Origin: Clostridium_AD sp050717535
GTDB taxonomy: Bacteria; Bacillota; Clostridia; Clostridiales; Clostridiaceae
DNA: 64,000 bases
Assembly (NCBI RefSeq): GCF_050717535.1
Contig: NZ_JBOITM010000071.1
Coordinates: forward strand, 43,401 to 107,400
Direction of reading: 5' to 3'
Position 1 is the first letter of the stretch. Each line of letters starts with the position of its first letter. Made by a program: the position numbers and the translations under genes. Under the pieces are notes generated by a model. It saw only the letters and a program-made list of their open reading frames with translations. It was not told where the DNA came from and did not search any database. Of the stretch, positions 53,081 to 61,371 are shown in pieces.

Positions 53081-53296
53081 TTACGAGAATTTCTTATCTT
53101 CTGGACTTTCTTTTAAAGGGTCGTCACTATTAATATTAGGTAAATTAGCAATGCCAGACATATACATGTTAGGATTAGTAGATACACTAATCATATTAGA
53201 TATATTAGACAGGCTGAACATACCGTCATTTAATATATCATCTGCAGACCGAGTATCATTGGGGTCTTCAGTATCTTTAAAAATCTTTTCATTCAT
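53081..53296 (-). CDS. Hypothetical small protein (71 aa)
   Basis: ATG preceded by AGGAAGGAGAA, a strong SD. The product is polar and acidic (MNEKIFKDTEDPNDTRSADD, then SNMISVSTNPNMYMSGIANL) with no membrane segment or motif I recognise. It looks largely disordered. It has its own terminator, so it is probably a real expressed gene of unknown role. Confidence 0.6.
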   Translation of the reverse strand: MNEKIFKDTEDPNDTRSADDILNDGMFSLSNISNMISVSTNPNMYMSGIANLPNINSDDPLKESPEDKKFS

Positions 53297-53393
53297 AAAT
53301 ATTCTCCTTCCTAATACAGGGACTGTACTAAATATATGATTAGTATAGCTAGTATTTTTTTGATGCCATCATATATTTCCCTTATTAAAAATT

Positions 53394-53444
53394 ATAGTGC
53401 CCATTTGATAGTTTACTTATGCTAAACTATCAGATGGGCACTAT
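53394..53444. repeat. Long isolated inverted repeat
   Basis: A 22-bp arm beginning ATAGTGCCCATTTGATAG (53394-53415) pairs with 53423-53444 with one G-U and a 7-nt loop. No gene ends nearby on the + strand. On the - strand it is followed by ATTTTTAATAAG. It may be an orphan terminator or a degenerate mobile-element end. Confidence 0.7.
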
Positions 53445-53850
53445 AATTTCTTATAAATGTTTATTAAATATTGAGTTAAAAATACAACAAATTATTGCAA
53501 GAACAGGATTCACTTCTTCACGGCAGGCCAAGAACCTAAAAACAAGCTATTCAATAAATGACCTGAAATTTACGATAAATGCATAAGTCAGATAAAAAAA
53601 TTCATAAAATAAAATAATTATCTCGTTTTTCTCATAAAAATGTGCTATATTAATATATATTTAAATAATTATATAATTACTTAATTTTATAATATTGTAA
53701 ATAATTATACAATATACATAGAATGTTGAATTAAGGAATATATATATATAAATAGATATGATTAATTATAGTCTGCAAGTTTTATGGACAATCATTTATT
53801 TGCAATGCTATAGCAAAATATTTTATGCACAATAATAAGGAGGGCATATT
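53445..53850. other. Intergenic region upstream of the amino-acid permease
   Basis: AT-rich, about 400 bp. Around 53480-53580 one frame reads IARTGFTSSRQAKNLKTSYS, which vaguely recalls an S4-type RNA-binding start (as in pseudouridine synthases), but it has no start codon and may be chance. The rest likely holds the permease promoter. Confidence 0.35.
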
Positions 53851-55242
53851 ATGAATAAAATCGATGATGTTAATGATTCGGGAAATGTGAAGCTAAAGAG
53901 GGAGCTTGGTCTAGCCGCCGCAACTGCTATAGTTGTAGGAAACTGCATAGGTTCAGGTATTTTTACTTCTGCAGCATCTCTAGCTGCCGCATCAAATCCT
54001 AAAACTGCTATGCTTGCTTGGGTAATTACAGCTATTGGATCACTTCTAATTGCATTAAGTTTTGCTAGTCTTGGAACTGCTATGCCAAGAACAGGTGGGC
54101 CAATTGTATATACTAGAGCTGCTTTTGGTGATTTTGCGGGATTTTTAATTGCATGGACCTATTGGATAGGTGCTTGGGTAGGAAATGCCGCTATTATAAC
54201 CGCTTTTATGCTTTATTTCACTTACTTTTTTCCAGCAGCAACAACTCCAGTATTGGCATTTTTAATTACTTCAGCAGTGTTATGGTTTTTCACAATTGTA
54301 AATATTCTTGGTGTCAAAGGAGCAGGAATGGTTAGTATTGTAACAACAGTACTAAAAATAAGTGCTTTAGTGGTATTTGTAGTAATTGCAGGCATGCACT
54401 TTAACCCTGATATGCTTAGTACAGTTTCTAGTGCTGAGGTTTCAGGAATGGGTACCTTACCAGCAGCAATTGCAATTGCATTGTGGGCTTTTGTAGGTAT
54501 TGAAAGTGCAACGGTTCCAGCAGGGGAAATTAAAGATCCAGAAAAAAACATTAGAAAAAGCACAATATATGGAACACTAATCGCAGCAGCCGTATATTTA
54601 ATTGTTTCAATAGTTGCCATGGGTGTTCTAGATCAAGCTACTTTAGCTGGTTCAAAAGCACCTCTTGCAGATATAATTAACGCAGCAACTGGTGGGACTT
54701 GGGGTGGAAACTTTATAGCGATAGGTGCTATAATATCCACTTTAGGAGCTACTTCGGGATGGGTACTAACTACTGCTAGAAGTGCATTTGGGGCTGCTCA
54801 GGACAAATTGTTTCCTGAAGTATTTGGGAGAGTACATCCAAAATATAAGACCCCTGTTATTTCACTTGTAATAAGTGGTGTTGCAGCGAATATACTTCTT
54901 ATACTAAACTATGTAGGCTCATTAAATGCAGCCTTTAACTTTATGCTATTGCTTGCTACATTGGCATTTTTGCCTGCTTATGCTTTTGCGGCAGCAGCAG
55001 ATATAGTGCTTTTAAAGAAACATTCAATAGATTTTAATATTTGGAATTTTTTAAAGAATTCTTTTGTAGCATTACTTGCTTTTGCATATTCTATATATGC
55101 AATTTATGGAACGGGCTCACAGGTGGTAATGTATGGGTTTATACTTATGTTAGTAGGTATTCCAGTCTACTTATACATGATGCTTCAAAATAATAAGATA
55201 GACAAAAATGTTGACGAGTTAAGAAAAAAAATGTTGAGATAG
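53851..55242 (+). CDS. APC-superfamily amino-acid/polyamine permease
   Basis: A 463-residue protein with AAGGAGG before ATG. Twelve membrane helices are visible; helix 1 carries the conserved GNCIGSGIFTSAASLAAASN of APC transporters (the unwound substrate-binding G-x-G segment), and ALWAFVGIESATVPAGEIKD is the helix 6 signature of basic amino-acid/polyamine antiporters (APA family). It likely exchanges arginine, ornithine, lysine or a related amine. It has its own promoter region and terminator. Confidence 0.85.
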   Translation: MNKIDDVNDSGNVKLKRELGLAAATAIVVGNCIGSGIFTSAASLAAASNPKTAMLAWVITAIGSLLIALSFASLGTAMPRTGGPIVYTRAAFGDFAGFLIAWTYWIGAWVGNAAIITAFMLYFTYFFPAATTPVLAFLITSAVLWFFTIVNILGVKGAGMVSIVTTVLKISALVVFVVIAGMHFNPDMLSTVSSAEVSGMGTLPAAIAIALWAFVGIESATVPAGEIKDPEKNIRKSTIYGTLIAAAVYLIVSIVAMGVLDQATLAGSKAPLADIINAATGGTWGGNFIAIGAIISTLGATSGWVLTTARSAFGAAQDKLFPEVFGRVHPKYKTPVISLVISGVAANILLILNYVGSLNAAFNFMLLLATLAFLPAYAFAAAADIVLLKKHSIDFNIWNFLKNSFVALLAFAYSIYAIYGTGSQVVMYGFILMLVGIPVYLYMMLQNNKIDKNVDELRKKMLR

Positions 55243-55280
55243 ATATCTTATAGGGTTCTGTTTTAAATAGTAATTAAAGA

Positions 55281-55320
55281 AAATGCCATTGTAATTTTGA
55301 AATTACAATGGCATTTTTAT
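55281..55320 (+). terminator. Terminator of the permease gene
   Basis: AAATGCCATTGTAATTT / AAATTACAATGGCATTT, perfect 17-bp stem with a 2-nt gap, followed by TTATG. Confidence 0.88.
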
Positions 55321-55340
55321 GTTATAATTGGGAATCTGTA

Positions 55341-55367
55341 TTGGTAACTATTAACCTTGGGTGAGTT
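55341..55367 (+). repeat. Possible degenerate intergenic dyad repeat, copy E
   Basis: TTGGTAACTATTAACCTTGG followed by GTGAGTT. It shares the GGGTGA end and the post-terminator position with copies A-D but is too divergent to be sure. Confidence 0.25.
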
Positions 55368-55415
55368 CAATTTTTGTGTTATACTTTAATAAGACTAGAA
55401 TTAGGAGGCAAAATA

Positions 55416-55703
55416 ATGGCAAATATATTGATGTTTTCAAAAAAACAATTAGATAAAACACTAAAAAATTTCGCGAAGAAGGAAAGCTTGGGGTCTAATG
55501 ACACCGCTGAGTGGATAAGACTCATAAATGATTTTATATATGAATTTGGGTTAAAGTCTGAAGTTAACGAAGAAGATAAACTTTCTATAACTACCAATAA
55601 GGAAGAACAAGTTGTAATTGAAAAAATGATGTATGCATTAGAAGGAACAAAAACTTCTTTGACTTATATTTTTGATGGTAACATTACATATATGGAAGAT
55701 TGA
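55416..55703 (+). CDS. Hypothetical protein (95 aa), 3' end at TnpB element border
   Basis: I start at the ATG at 55416, preceded by TTAGGAGG. The protein is small and soluble: MANILMFSKKQLDKTLKNFA, then NDTAEWIRLINDFIYEFGLK, ending YIFDGNITYMED. I do not recognise a family. The TGA stop lies at the right-end border of the adjacent TnpB element (TTGAACCCTCC), so the natural C-terminus may have been cut or replaced by the insertion. Confidence 0.6.
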   Translation: MANILMFSKKQLDKTLKNFAKKESLGSNDTAEWIRLINDFIYEFGLKSEVNEEDKLSITTNKEEQVVIEKMMYALEGTKTSLTYIFDGNITYMED

Positions 55704-55860
55704 ACCCTCCCTCCACCTGATTACTCTGAGGTGGGGGATTCTTTTTTATAAGGAAGTTTGCTTTATCTTTCGACCTAATAATTTAGGTAGCCTTATTCCT
55801 TTTGGCGTGTCCAAGTACGCCCTACACTGTAAGTATTTCTACTCTCAGCTTACATTTAAG
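55704..55860 (-). ncRNA. Candidate omega RNA (reRNA) of the TnpB
   Basis: In TnpB elements the guide RNA is encoded over and beyond the 3' end of tnpB up to the right end. This 150-bp segment 3' of tnpB has hairpins (CCTAAATTATTAGG-like near 55770 and the right-end stem at 55709-55737) and no gene. The guide part would be the sequence just beyond the border, inside the 55416 gene. Inferred from known family layout. Confidence 0.45.
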
Positions 55861-57124
55861 CTATTTTTATTCTTACTGGGTTTAGGTATTCACTATTAGC
55901 TAATTTGATATTTTTTACATTAGCTTTCCGCATTATATTAAGTGAGCCATTAACATCAGCATTTAATATTATTCCTATGCTTGATTTATACTGTCCTCTA
56001 GTTATTCTTTTTCCATTAAAGGTATGAACTTTTTTATCAAAACTATTGTAAACAGGAATATTGTCATTTACCAAAAAGTCAGCTTTTGATGTATAACTTT
56101 CTTCTTGCTCTATTAAATTAATATTATATCTTTGGCATTGATAAGTTAATTTTTCTCTTATATTACCTATTGGAATATTAACAAAATTTTGGTTGTTAAT
56201 TTTTCCTAAATTGCACTTTTTCTGAATCGTTGAATTATAACCTACTACAATAGTACCTATATTATTGTTTAAGCAATAATCAATAATAATTTTTACGGTT
56301 TTATTAAGATAATCATTAACTTTATTGAATCTTTTATCCCATAGCTTTCTTTGAGCTTTAGTAGTCTTTTCTATCTTTTGCTTATCTTTAATTGATTGAA
56401 GTCTACTACTTTTTTTATTAGCCCATTGATTGATTGATTTAAGTTTTTTACCATCAAGTATAAAGGCTTTACCATTATTAGTCGTGCAAGTACATAAGTT
56501 ATCTATGCCTAAATCAATAGCAAGTGCATTGTTTTTATCTAAATTCCCTTTGAACTCTGGAATTTCATATATCCATTGAATTTCAAAGAACCTTGCTTTA
56601 TTTTTAGTAAGTATTCTAACTTCTTTAATTACTTTACCCTTTAGATTTGTCGGTATCTTAATTTCAACTTTGCCATAAAGTCTTTTGAAAATAGGACTCA
56701 TTGGTACTGAAAATATCTCTTTAGAAGTATTAAATTCACTAAAAATAAGATTAAAAAATCCATCTTTAGGTAAATATCGGGGTAATTTAATATCTTTGTA
56801 TTGGTACTCACCCTTTTGAGCCATTTTGATTAAGGAAAAAAAAGACTTGAAGTTTCTATCAACAACTTTCATAATTTGTTGAGCCGAATTACAATTAAGC
56901 ATGAAATAATTCTCATTGGTCTTACAACTATGATAGTTATTTTCATAACTAAGAAACTTTTTTTCATTAAAATAGTATTGTCTAACATTATACAAAGCTA
57001 CATTATACATATTTTTAGTTAAAAAACATAATTCTTTTAAAGCTTTATATTGATTAACTGTTAAATGTTTAAGTTGTTGTTTTTGAATACCAAATAATAC
57101 TTTTTTAGTAGGTTTCTTAGGCAT
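55856..57124 (-). CDS. tnpB: TnpB RNA-guided nuclease, lacking the zinc finger
   Basis: A 422-residue protein; I start at the ATG at 57124 (MPKKPTKKVLFG), after GGAGGAGG. The RuvC-type catalytic residues are present: Asp in LAIDLGIDNLC, Glu in IEQEESYTSKAD, Asp in ILNADVNGSLNI. The usual CxxC...CxxC zinc finger between the last two is missing: there is no Cys after the Glu motif. In known TnpB proteins the enzyme cleaves DNA matching its omega RNA and keeps the element in place. The frame is complete, so it may be active. Confidence 0.85.
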   Translation of the reverse strand: MPKKPTKKVLFGIQKQQLKHLTVNQYKALKELCFLTKNMYNVALYNVRQYYFNEKKFLSYENNYHSCKTNENYFMLNCNSAQQIMKVVDRNFKSFFSLIKMAQKGEYQYKDIKLPRYLPKDGFFNLIFSEFNTSKEIFSVPMSPIFKRLYGKVEIKIPTNLKGKVIKEVRILTKNKARFFEIQWIYEIPEFKGNLDKNNALAIDLGIDNLCTCTTNNGKAFILDGKKLKSINQWANKKSSRLQSIKDKQKIEKTTKAQRKLWDKRFNKVNDYLNKTVKIIIDYCLNNNIGTIVVGYNSTIQKKCNLGKINNQNFVNIPIGNIREKLTYQCQRYNINLIEQEESYTSKADFLVNDNIPVYNSFDKKVHTFNGKRITRGQYKSSIGIILNADVNGSLNIMRKANVKNIKLANSEYLNPVRIKIA

Positions 57125-57223
57125 TTTAACCTCCTCCTTTATCAAAATATTTGATACTACTATTATTCTACAAAAACAATAAAAATATAACTATTTATTT
57201 TATTATATTATGCTAATAAAATA

Positions 57224-57247
57224 AATAATAATAATAATAATAATAAT
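57224..57247. repeat. (AAT)8 microsatellite in the element's left end
   Basis: Eight perfect AAT triplets, beside a 12-bp inverted repeat TTTATTTTATTA / TAATAAAATAAA at 57194-57225, upstream of tnpB. Confidence 0.85.
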
Positions 57248-57326
57248 ATAGTTGGCTAACACCAAGTGAAAATTCACCACCCACTTACGGAAGATGGGTG
57301 TACTCTTTCACAAAATGATAGATATG

Positions 57327-57362
57327 AAAAAAGTACGAAATATTTATATTTCGCACTTTTTT
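57327..57362 (-). terminator. Terminator of the AI-2E-family gene
   Basis: AAAAAAGTACGAAATA / TATTTCGCACTTTTTT with one mismatch and a 4-nt loop, 21 bp after the minus-strand stop. Confidence 0.85.
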
Positions 57363-57382
57363 CCCTTTTATTAAAATTATAT

Positions 57383-58486
57383 TTATTCAATTTGTTTGTT
57401 TTCAGTTCTTTTATTCATAAATCCTTCTAATAAGATATTTATTAAGGCTATAGTGGGAACTCCAAGTAACATTCCTAAAATACCAAAAAGTCCTCCACCC
57501 AGAACAATTCCGAGTATTATAAGAAGTGGACTAATTCCAACCTTATCTCCAATAATTTTTGGTTGTATGAACCATCCATCAATATTACTTAAGGTTACAA
57601 CAAATAGTATTAACTCTATAGACTTTATGGGACTAAAGAATAATGTTATTATAGCAGCTGGTATCATTCCCATGATGTTTCCAAAGTAAGGAATCATATT
57701 TGTTACCCCGATTACTAAACTAAAGGGTAGTGCGTAAGGAATTTTTAATACCATAAACCCAATGAAAGTAATAGTAGCAAAAATAATAGAATCTATTATT
57801 TTTCCAATAAAATATTTTTTGAAAGTAGTGTTAACTATTTTTCCAAAATTAATTAATTTATGAGAATGTGTTTCATTTAAAATGGAATAAATCAGCTTTT
57901 TAAAATTAAATATAATGGATTCCTTATCAATTAAGTAGTAAATAGAAATTACTATTCCAGACATAAATTTGAAAAACAAAGAACTTAAACCCATGAGGTA
58001 ATCAATTATAATTTGTAAACCTGGTGCAAAATATGTGGATATGTCTTTATTGAAAGTGGTAAGATATTTTTTTAAATAAGAGGTAATATCGAATTTGTTT
58101 AATAGATTATTTTCAGATAAAATATTAGTAGACCATTTATACGATTTATCTGCAAATTCAGGAATATTATCAAATAAATCTACTGCACTTTTAATAAGAT
58201 TAGGAGTGACCAAAAATATTATTGTGAATATTAGACCTATAAATAATGTATAAATTATGCCTATGCAATAAATTCTTTTTATTTTTGTTTCCTTTTCAAT
58301 ATACACCATAAGTGGATTAAGTAAATAAGCTATAAAAAATCCCCAAATAAAATAAGTAAGTAAAGAACAAATTTTATTGAATATTGAACCTATATATTCA
58401 ATGTTATTTACTATTCTAAAAAGAACAAAAGTAATTATAATCATAGGGATAAGCTGTATATAAGGTATTTTCTTATATCGAATCAA
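57383..58486 (-). CDS. AI-2E family (PerM-like) transporter
   Basis: A 367-residue protein; the best start is the TTG at 58486, seven bases after GGAGG (a TTG at 58504 overlaps the SD). About eight membrane helices, with the family signatures ITNMIPYFGNIMGMIPAA-like (here GVTNMIPYFGNIMGMIPAAI) and DGWFIQPKIIGDKVGISPLL near the C-terminus. AI-2E-family permeases include transporters for AI-2, sodium/proton exchange and unknown substrates; nothing here tells which. It is a single-gene unit. Confidence 0.85.
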   Translation of the reverse strand: MIRYKKIPYIQLIPMIIITFVLFRIVNNIEYIGSIFNKICSLLTYFIWGFFIAYLLNPLMVYIEKETKIKRIYCIGIIYTLFIGLIFTIIFLVTPNLIKSAVDLFDNIPEFADKSYKWSTNILSENNLLNKFDITSYLKKYLTTFNKDISTYFAPGLQIIIDYLMGLSSLFFKFMSGIVISIYYLIDKESIIFNFKKLIYSILNETHSHKLINFGKIVNTTFKKYFIGKIIDSIIFATITFIGFMVLKIPYALPFSLVIGVTNMIPYFGNIMGMIPAAIITLFFSPIKSIELILFVVTLSNIDGWFIQPKIIGDKVGISPLLIILGIVLGGGLFGILGMLLGVPTIALINILLEGFMNKRTENKQIE

Positions 58487-58563
58487 TGTAATTCCTCCAA
58501 TCAATATGTATATATATGATTATATCAGTTAAAAAGAATTAATTGAAGCGTTTTTTATGCTAC

Positions 58564-58630
58564 TGGTATAATTGTAATACAAAACTCATAAAATAATGAA
58601 TAACCTCTGTTTGCAAATATGTGCTATAAT
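58564..58630 (+). promoter_or_regulatory. Two extended -10 elements upstream of ctc
   Basis: TGGTATAAT (58564-58572) and TGCTATAAT (58622-58630), both extended -10 boxes. Transcripts from the second would carry a leader of about 175 nt before ctc, containing ATGTTACC and GGTAACAT segments that can pair, and the tandem palindromes at 58761. Confidence 0.5.
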
Positions 58631-58760
58631 AGGAGTATGTTTTAATTACTAATGTTACCTTTTGAGTAATAAAGCTGGTTTTTCATTTATTTATAAAAGA
58701 ATATAATATAGTATGAAAATTATTATTGGTAACATATGTATGCAAAAGAGTAAGCAAAAG

Positions 58761-58795
58761 GGCTTTATAAGCCAAAGAATGGCTTTATAAGCCAA
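58761..58795 (+). repeat. Tandem palindromes in the ctc leader
   Basis: GGCTTTATAAGCCAA occurs twice (58761-58775 and 58781-58795), a 20-bp period. Each copy is itself a GGCTT/AAGCC palindrome. They end 15 bp before the start codon, over the ribosome binding site region, where they could control translation. Confidence 0.85.
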
Positions 58796-58810
58796 GAGGA
58801 GCGTATTATT

Positions 58811-59422
58811 ATGGAAAAAGTTATTTTAGATGCATTTGAAAGAGTTCCAGGAAAGAAAAAATTTAACGAAGAGGGTTTTATTGCAGGTGTAATTTATGGC
58901 GATGTTGAAAAACCAATATCTGTAAAGTTCGAATTATTACCTCTAAAAAAGATTCTTGGAAAACATGGTTCTAATGCGAAAGTATGGGTTAAATACGGAG
59001 AAGACAAGAAATTTGGATTTGTAAAAGAAATTCAAAGACATCCTGTATCAGCAAAAATTAACCATATAGACATACAAATTGTTTCTACAGATCATGAAAT
59101 AAAATTACAATTACCTATTATTTTTAAGGGTGAAGAGAATGTTCTAGATAATCTACTTCAATTGCAAGTTCATAAATCTGAAATAGATGTTTTTGGAAAT
59201 ATGGCTTTAATGCCTGATTCAGTAAGTGTTGATGTATCAAATAAAGTACTTGGAGATACAATTACAATAAAAGACTTTGATTTAGATGATAAAATAAAAG
59301 TCACTGATGAAGAAGATCAAATATATGCAGCTATAATTCCAATTAAAGAAGTAGTTGAAGAAGAAGAAGAAGAAGTTATTGAAGAACCTGTTGTTGCTAC
59401 TGAACCTGTAGTTGAGGCTTAA
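58811..59422 (+). CDS. ctc: Ribosomal protein L25 / general stress protein Ctc
   Basis: A 203-residue protein with AAGAGGAGCG before ATG. The N-terminal L25 domain (about 1-90) binds 5S rRNA, and the C-terminal TL5/CTC domain (about 95-185) is followed by an acidic tail (EEVVEEEEEEVIEEP). Length and domain order match the long Ctc form of L25 in Firmicutes. It is part of the ribosome's central protuberance and is stress-induced in Bacillus. The leader holds tandem palindromes that may regulate it. Confidence 0.92.
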   Translation: MEKVILDAFERVPGKKKFNEEGFIAGVIYGDVEKPISVKFELLPLKKILGKHGSNAKVWVKYGEDKKFGFVKEIQRHPVSAKINHIDIQIVSTDHEIKLQLPIIFKGEENVLDNLLQLQVHKSEIDVFGNMALMPDSVSVDVSNKVLGDTITIKDFDLDDKIKVTDEEDQIYAAIIPIKEVVEEEEEEVIEEPVVATEPVVEA

Positions 59423-59471
59423 TTAGATTATTTTATCTAATATTATATAGCATATACAACATATAGCTTAT

Positions 59472-59519
59472 AAGAGTGTTGATGAAAACTATGTTTTCAT
59501 CAACACTCTTATTTTTTTT
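59472..59519 (+). terminator. Terminator of ctc
   Basis: AAGAGTGTTGATGAAAA / TTTTCATCAACACTCTT, perfect 17-bp stem with a 5-nt loop, followed by TATTTTTTTT. Confidence 0.93.
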
Positions 59520-59644
59520 GATATCTGATAAATTAATTTGCAAAAAAAGTTTTTGAAAATTATGGGTAGAAGTATACAAAATCTAAGATTTTGTTCATAA
59601 TTCATTATCATATTTGACATCTTACTGTCACATAAAAAGTTTAT

Positions 59645-59732
59645 TATAATAACATAGGAATGCCCCTATAAGCCCCTTATAAATTAGATGTTAAAGGTTA
59701 GCACTGGCTTATAGCTAGTGTTATTTTTTTTG
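59645..59732 (+). ncRNA. Orphan promoter-terminator unit (candidate small RNA)
   Basis: TATAAT at 59645-59650 is followed by about 45 nt and then a terminator-like hairpin TAGCACTGGCT / AGCTAGTGTTA (59699-59723, two G-U pairs) and a T-run. There is no ORF between them. It could encode a small RNA of about 70 nt or be an attenuator for the MBOAT gene 140 bp downstream. The -35 is weak (TTACTG). The rest of the 59520-59872 gap is AT-rich without other signals. Confidence 0.4.
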
Positions 59733-59872
59733 CATGAAAATAAATCTTAATTAACAATTGTAAATTTAATACACTTGTAGTTATAATACATTTATTGTTA
59801 TAATAATAAAGCTAATATAATTTGTAGGATTATGTCTATAAATATCATTAACAAAAGAAAGAAGGTAAATGG

Positions 59873-61360
59873 ATGCAATTTATATCAATAAATTTTTTAA
59901 TGTTTTTTACAATTATCTCTATTATATATTTTATTATTCCATATAAATTTCAATGGTTTTGGTTGCTAATATGCAGTTATTTTTTTTATATGAGTATAAA
60001 CCCTAAATATGCAATATTTATAGCAATATCTACTGTAATTACATATATAAGTGGATTATTAATAGAAAATGCAAATAAAATAAGTAATGAAAAAAAATCA
60101 ACGAAATTGAAGAGGTTCTGGGTTTTTGCAAGTTTATCTAGCAATTTAGGTATTTTACTTTTATTTAAATATTATAATTTTTTAAATGCCAGTTTAACAC
60201 GAATACTAAATATATTCAATATATCATTTCATATGCCATATTTTAGATATTTATTACCCTTAGGGATATCATTCTATACCCTTCAAGCCATAAGTTATCT
60301 TGTAGATGTTTATAGAAAAGATGTGGTTGCGCAGAAAAACATAGGAAAGTTTGCACTTTTTTTATCATTCTTTCCCACAGTGGTTTCTGGACCTATTGAA
60401 AAATCTAAGAATATGTTACACCAGTTTGATGAAAAACACACTTTTGATTATAATAGAGTTAAATATGGTCTTTTGTTAATGTTATGGGGTACTTTTGTAA
60501 AACTAGTAGTAGCAGATAGATTAGCAGTACTTGTTAATACTGTTTATAGCAATCCTAACAATTATAAAGGGTTTGCAACCATAATAGCAACGGTATTTTT
60601 TACTTTTCAGATTTACTGCGATTTCATGTCCTATTCAGATATAGCAAGAGGAGCAGCGCAGGTTTTAGGTTTTAAAGTAACTAATAATTTTAAACAACCT
60701 TACTTATCAAGATCAATAAGACAATTTTGGAGTCGTTGGCACATTTCGCTCACTAGTTGGTTTAAGGATTATTTATATTTTCCACTAGGTGGTAATAGGC
60801 GTGGTAAATTAAGAACTTATTATAATATTATGATTGTTTTCATAGTAAGCGGATTATGGCACGGAGCTACCACAAATTTTATTATCTGGGGCGGGCTTCA
60901 TGGATTTTATCAGATTTCAGCATATCTTCTTAAACCAATAAAAGAAAAGACAATAAAAACTTTTAAGATTAAAACAGAAGTATTTAGTTATAAGTTAGGT
61001 CAAATGATAATAATTTTTATACTTGTAAATTTTGCATGGATATTTTTTAGAGCTACTTCGTTTTTAAGTGCTATAACAATAATTAAAAATTCTTTTTATT
61101 TTAACCCTTGGATACTTACAGATGGTTCTATATTTAAATTAGGATTGGGTTCAAAAGATTTTTTGATTGTAATTATTGGGTTAGTTTTAGTTATAATAGT
61201 AGATATGATGCAAAGAAAAATAAATTTACAAGTTCAACTATCTAAACAAAATATAATGTTTAGATGGGTTATATATTTAGTTGCAGTTCTAGTTATCTTA
61301 GTTTTTGGAATGTATGGACCAGGATTTAGTATGCAACAGTTTATTTATTCACAATTTTAG
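59873..61360 (+). CDS. MBOAT O-acyltransferase (AlgI/DltB-like)
   Basis: A 495-residue membrane protein with AGAAAGAAGG upstream. About eleven membrane helices, with the MBOAT signatures SFFPTVVSGPIEK, QFWSRWHISLTSWFKDYLYF and the catalytic-His segment SGLWHGATTNFIIWGGLHGF. Members pass acyl groups, usually acetyl, across the membrane to exopolysaccharide, teichoic acid or peptidoglycan. It is 11 bp before an SGNH-type gene, its usual partner, so the pair acetylates an extracellular polymer. Which polymer is not shown. Confidence 0.88.
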   Translation: MQFISINFLMFFTIISIIYFIIPYKFQWFWLLICSYFFYMSINPKYAIFIAISTVITYISGLLIENANKISNEKKSTKLKRFWVFASLSSNLGILLLFKYYNFLNASLTRILNIFNISFHMPYFRYLLPLGISFYTLQAISYLVDVYRKDVVAQKNIGKFALFLSFFPTVVSGPIEKSKNMLHQFDEKHTFDYNRVKYGLLLMLWGTFVKLVVADRLAVLVNTVYSNPNNYKGFATIIATVFFTFQIYCDFMSYSDIARGAAQVLGFKVTNNFKQPYLSRSIRQFWSRWHISLTSWFKDYLYFPLGGNRRGKLRTYYNIMIVFIVSGLWHGATTNFIIWGGLHGFYQISAYLLKPIKEKTIKTFKIKTEVFSYKLGQMIIIFILVNFAWIFFRATSFLSAITIIKNSFYFNPWILTDGSIFKLGLGSKDFLIVIIGLVLVIIVDMMQRKINLQVQLSKQNIMFRWVIYLVAVLVILVFGMYGPGFSMQQFIYSQF

Positions 61361-61371
61361 GAGGACTTTCC

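Larger units (their letters stand above)
55704..57310 (-). mobile_element. IS200/IS605-type element with solo TnpB
   Basis: The element contains one gene, tnpB, and no tnpA. The right end (about 55704-55740) holds a hairpin with arms CTCCACCT and AGGTGGGG; the left end (about 57276-57300) holds CACCCACTT-ACGGAAG-ATGGGTG. Subterminal hairpins in place of inverted repeats are typical of IS200/IS605-like elements. Borders are set by these hairpins and are approximate. Such tnpB-only elements move only with a TnpA supplied elsewhere. Confidence 0.75.

Noticed and set aside
57224..57247. (AAT)8 as a regulatory element
   Set aside because: A simple AT-rich microsatellite in an AT-rich element end; nothing ties it to regulation.
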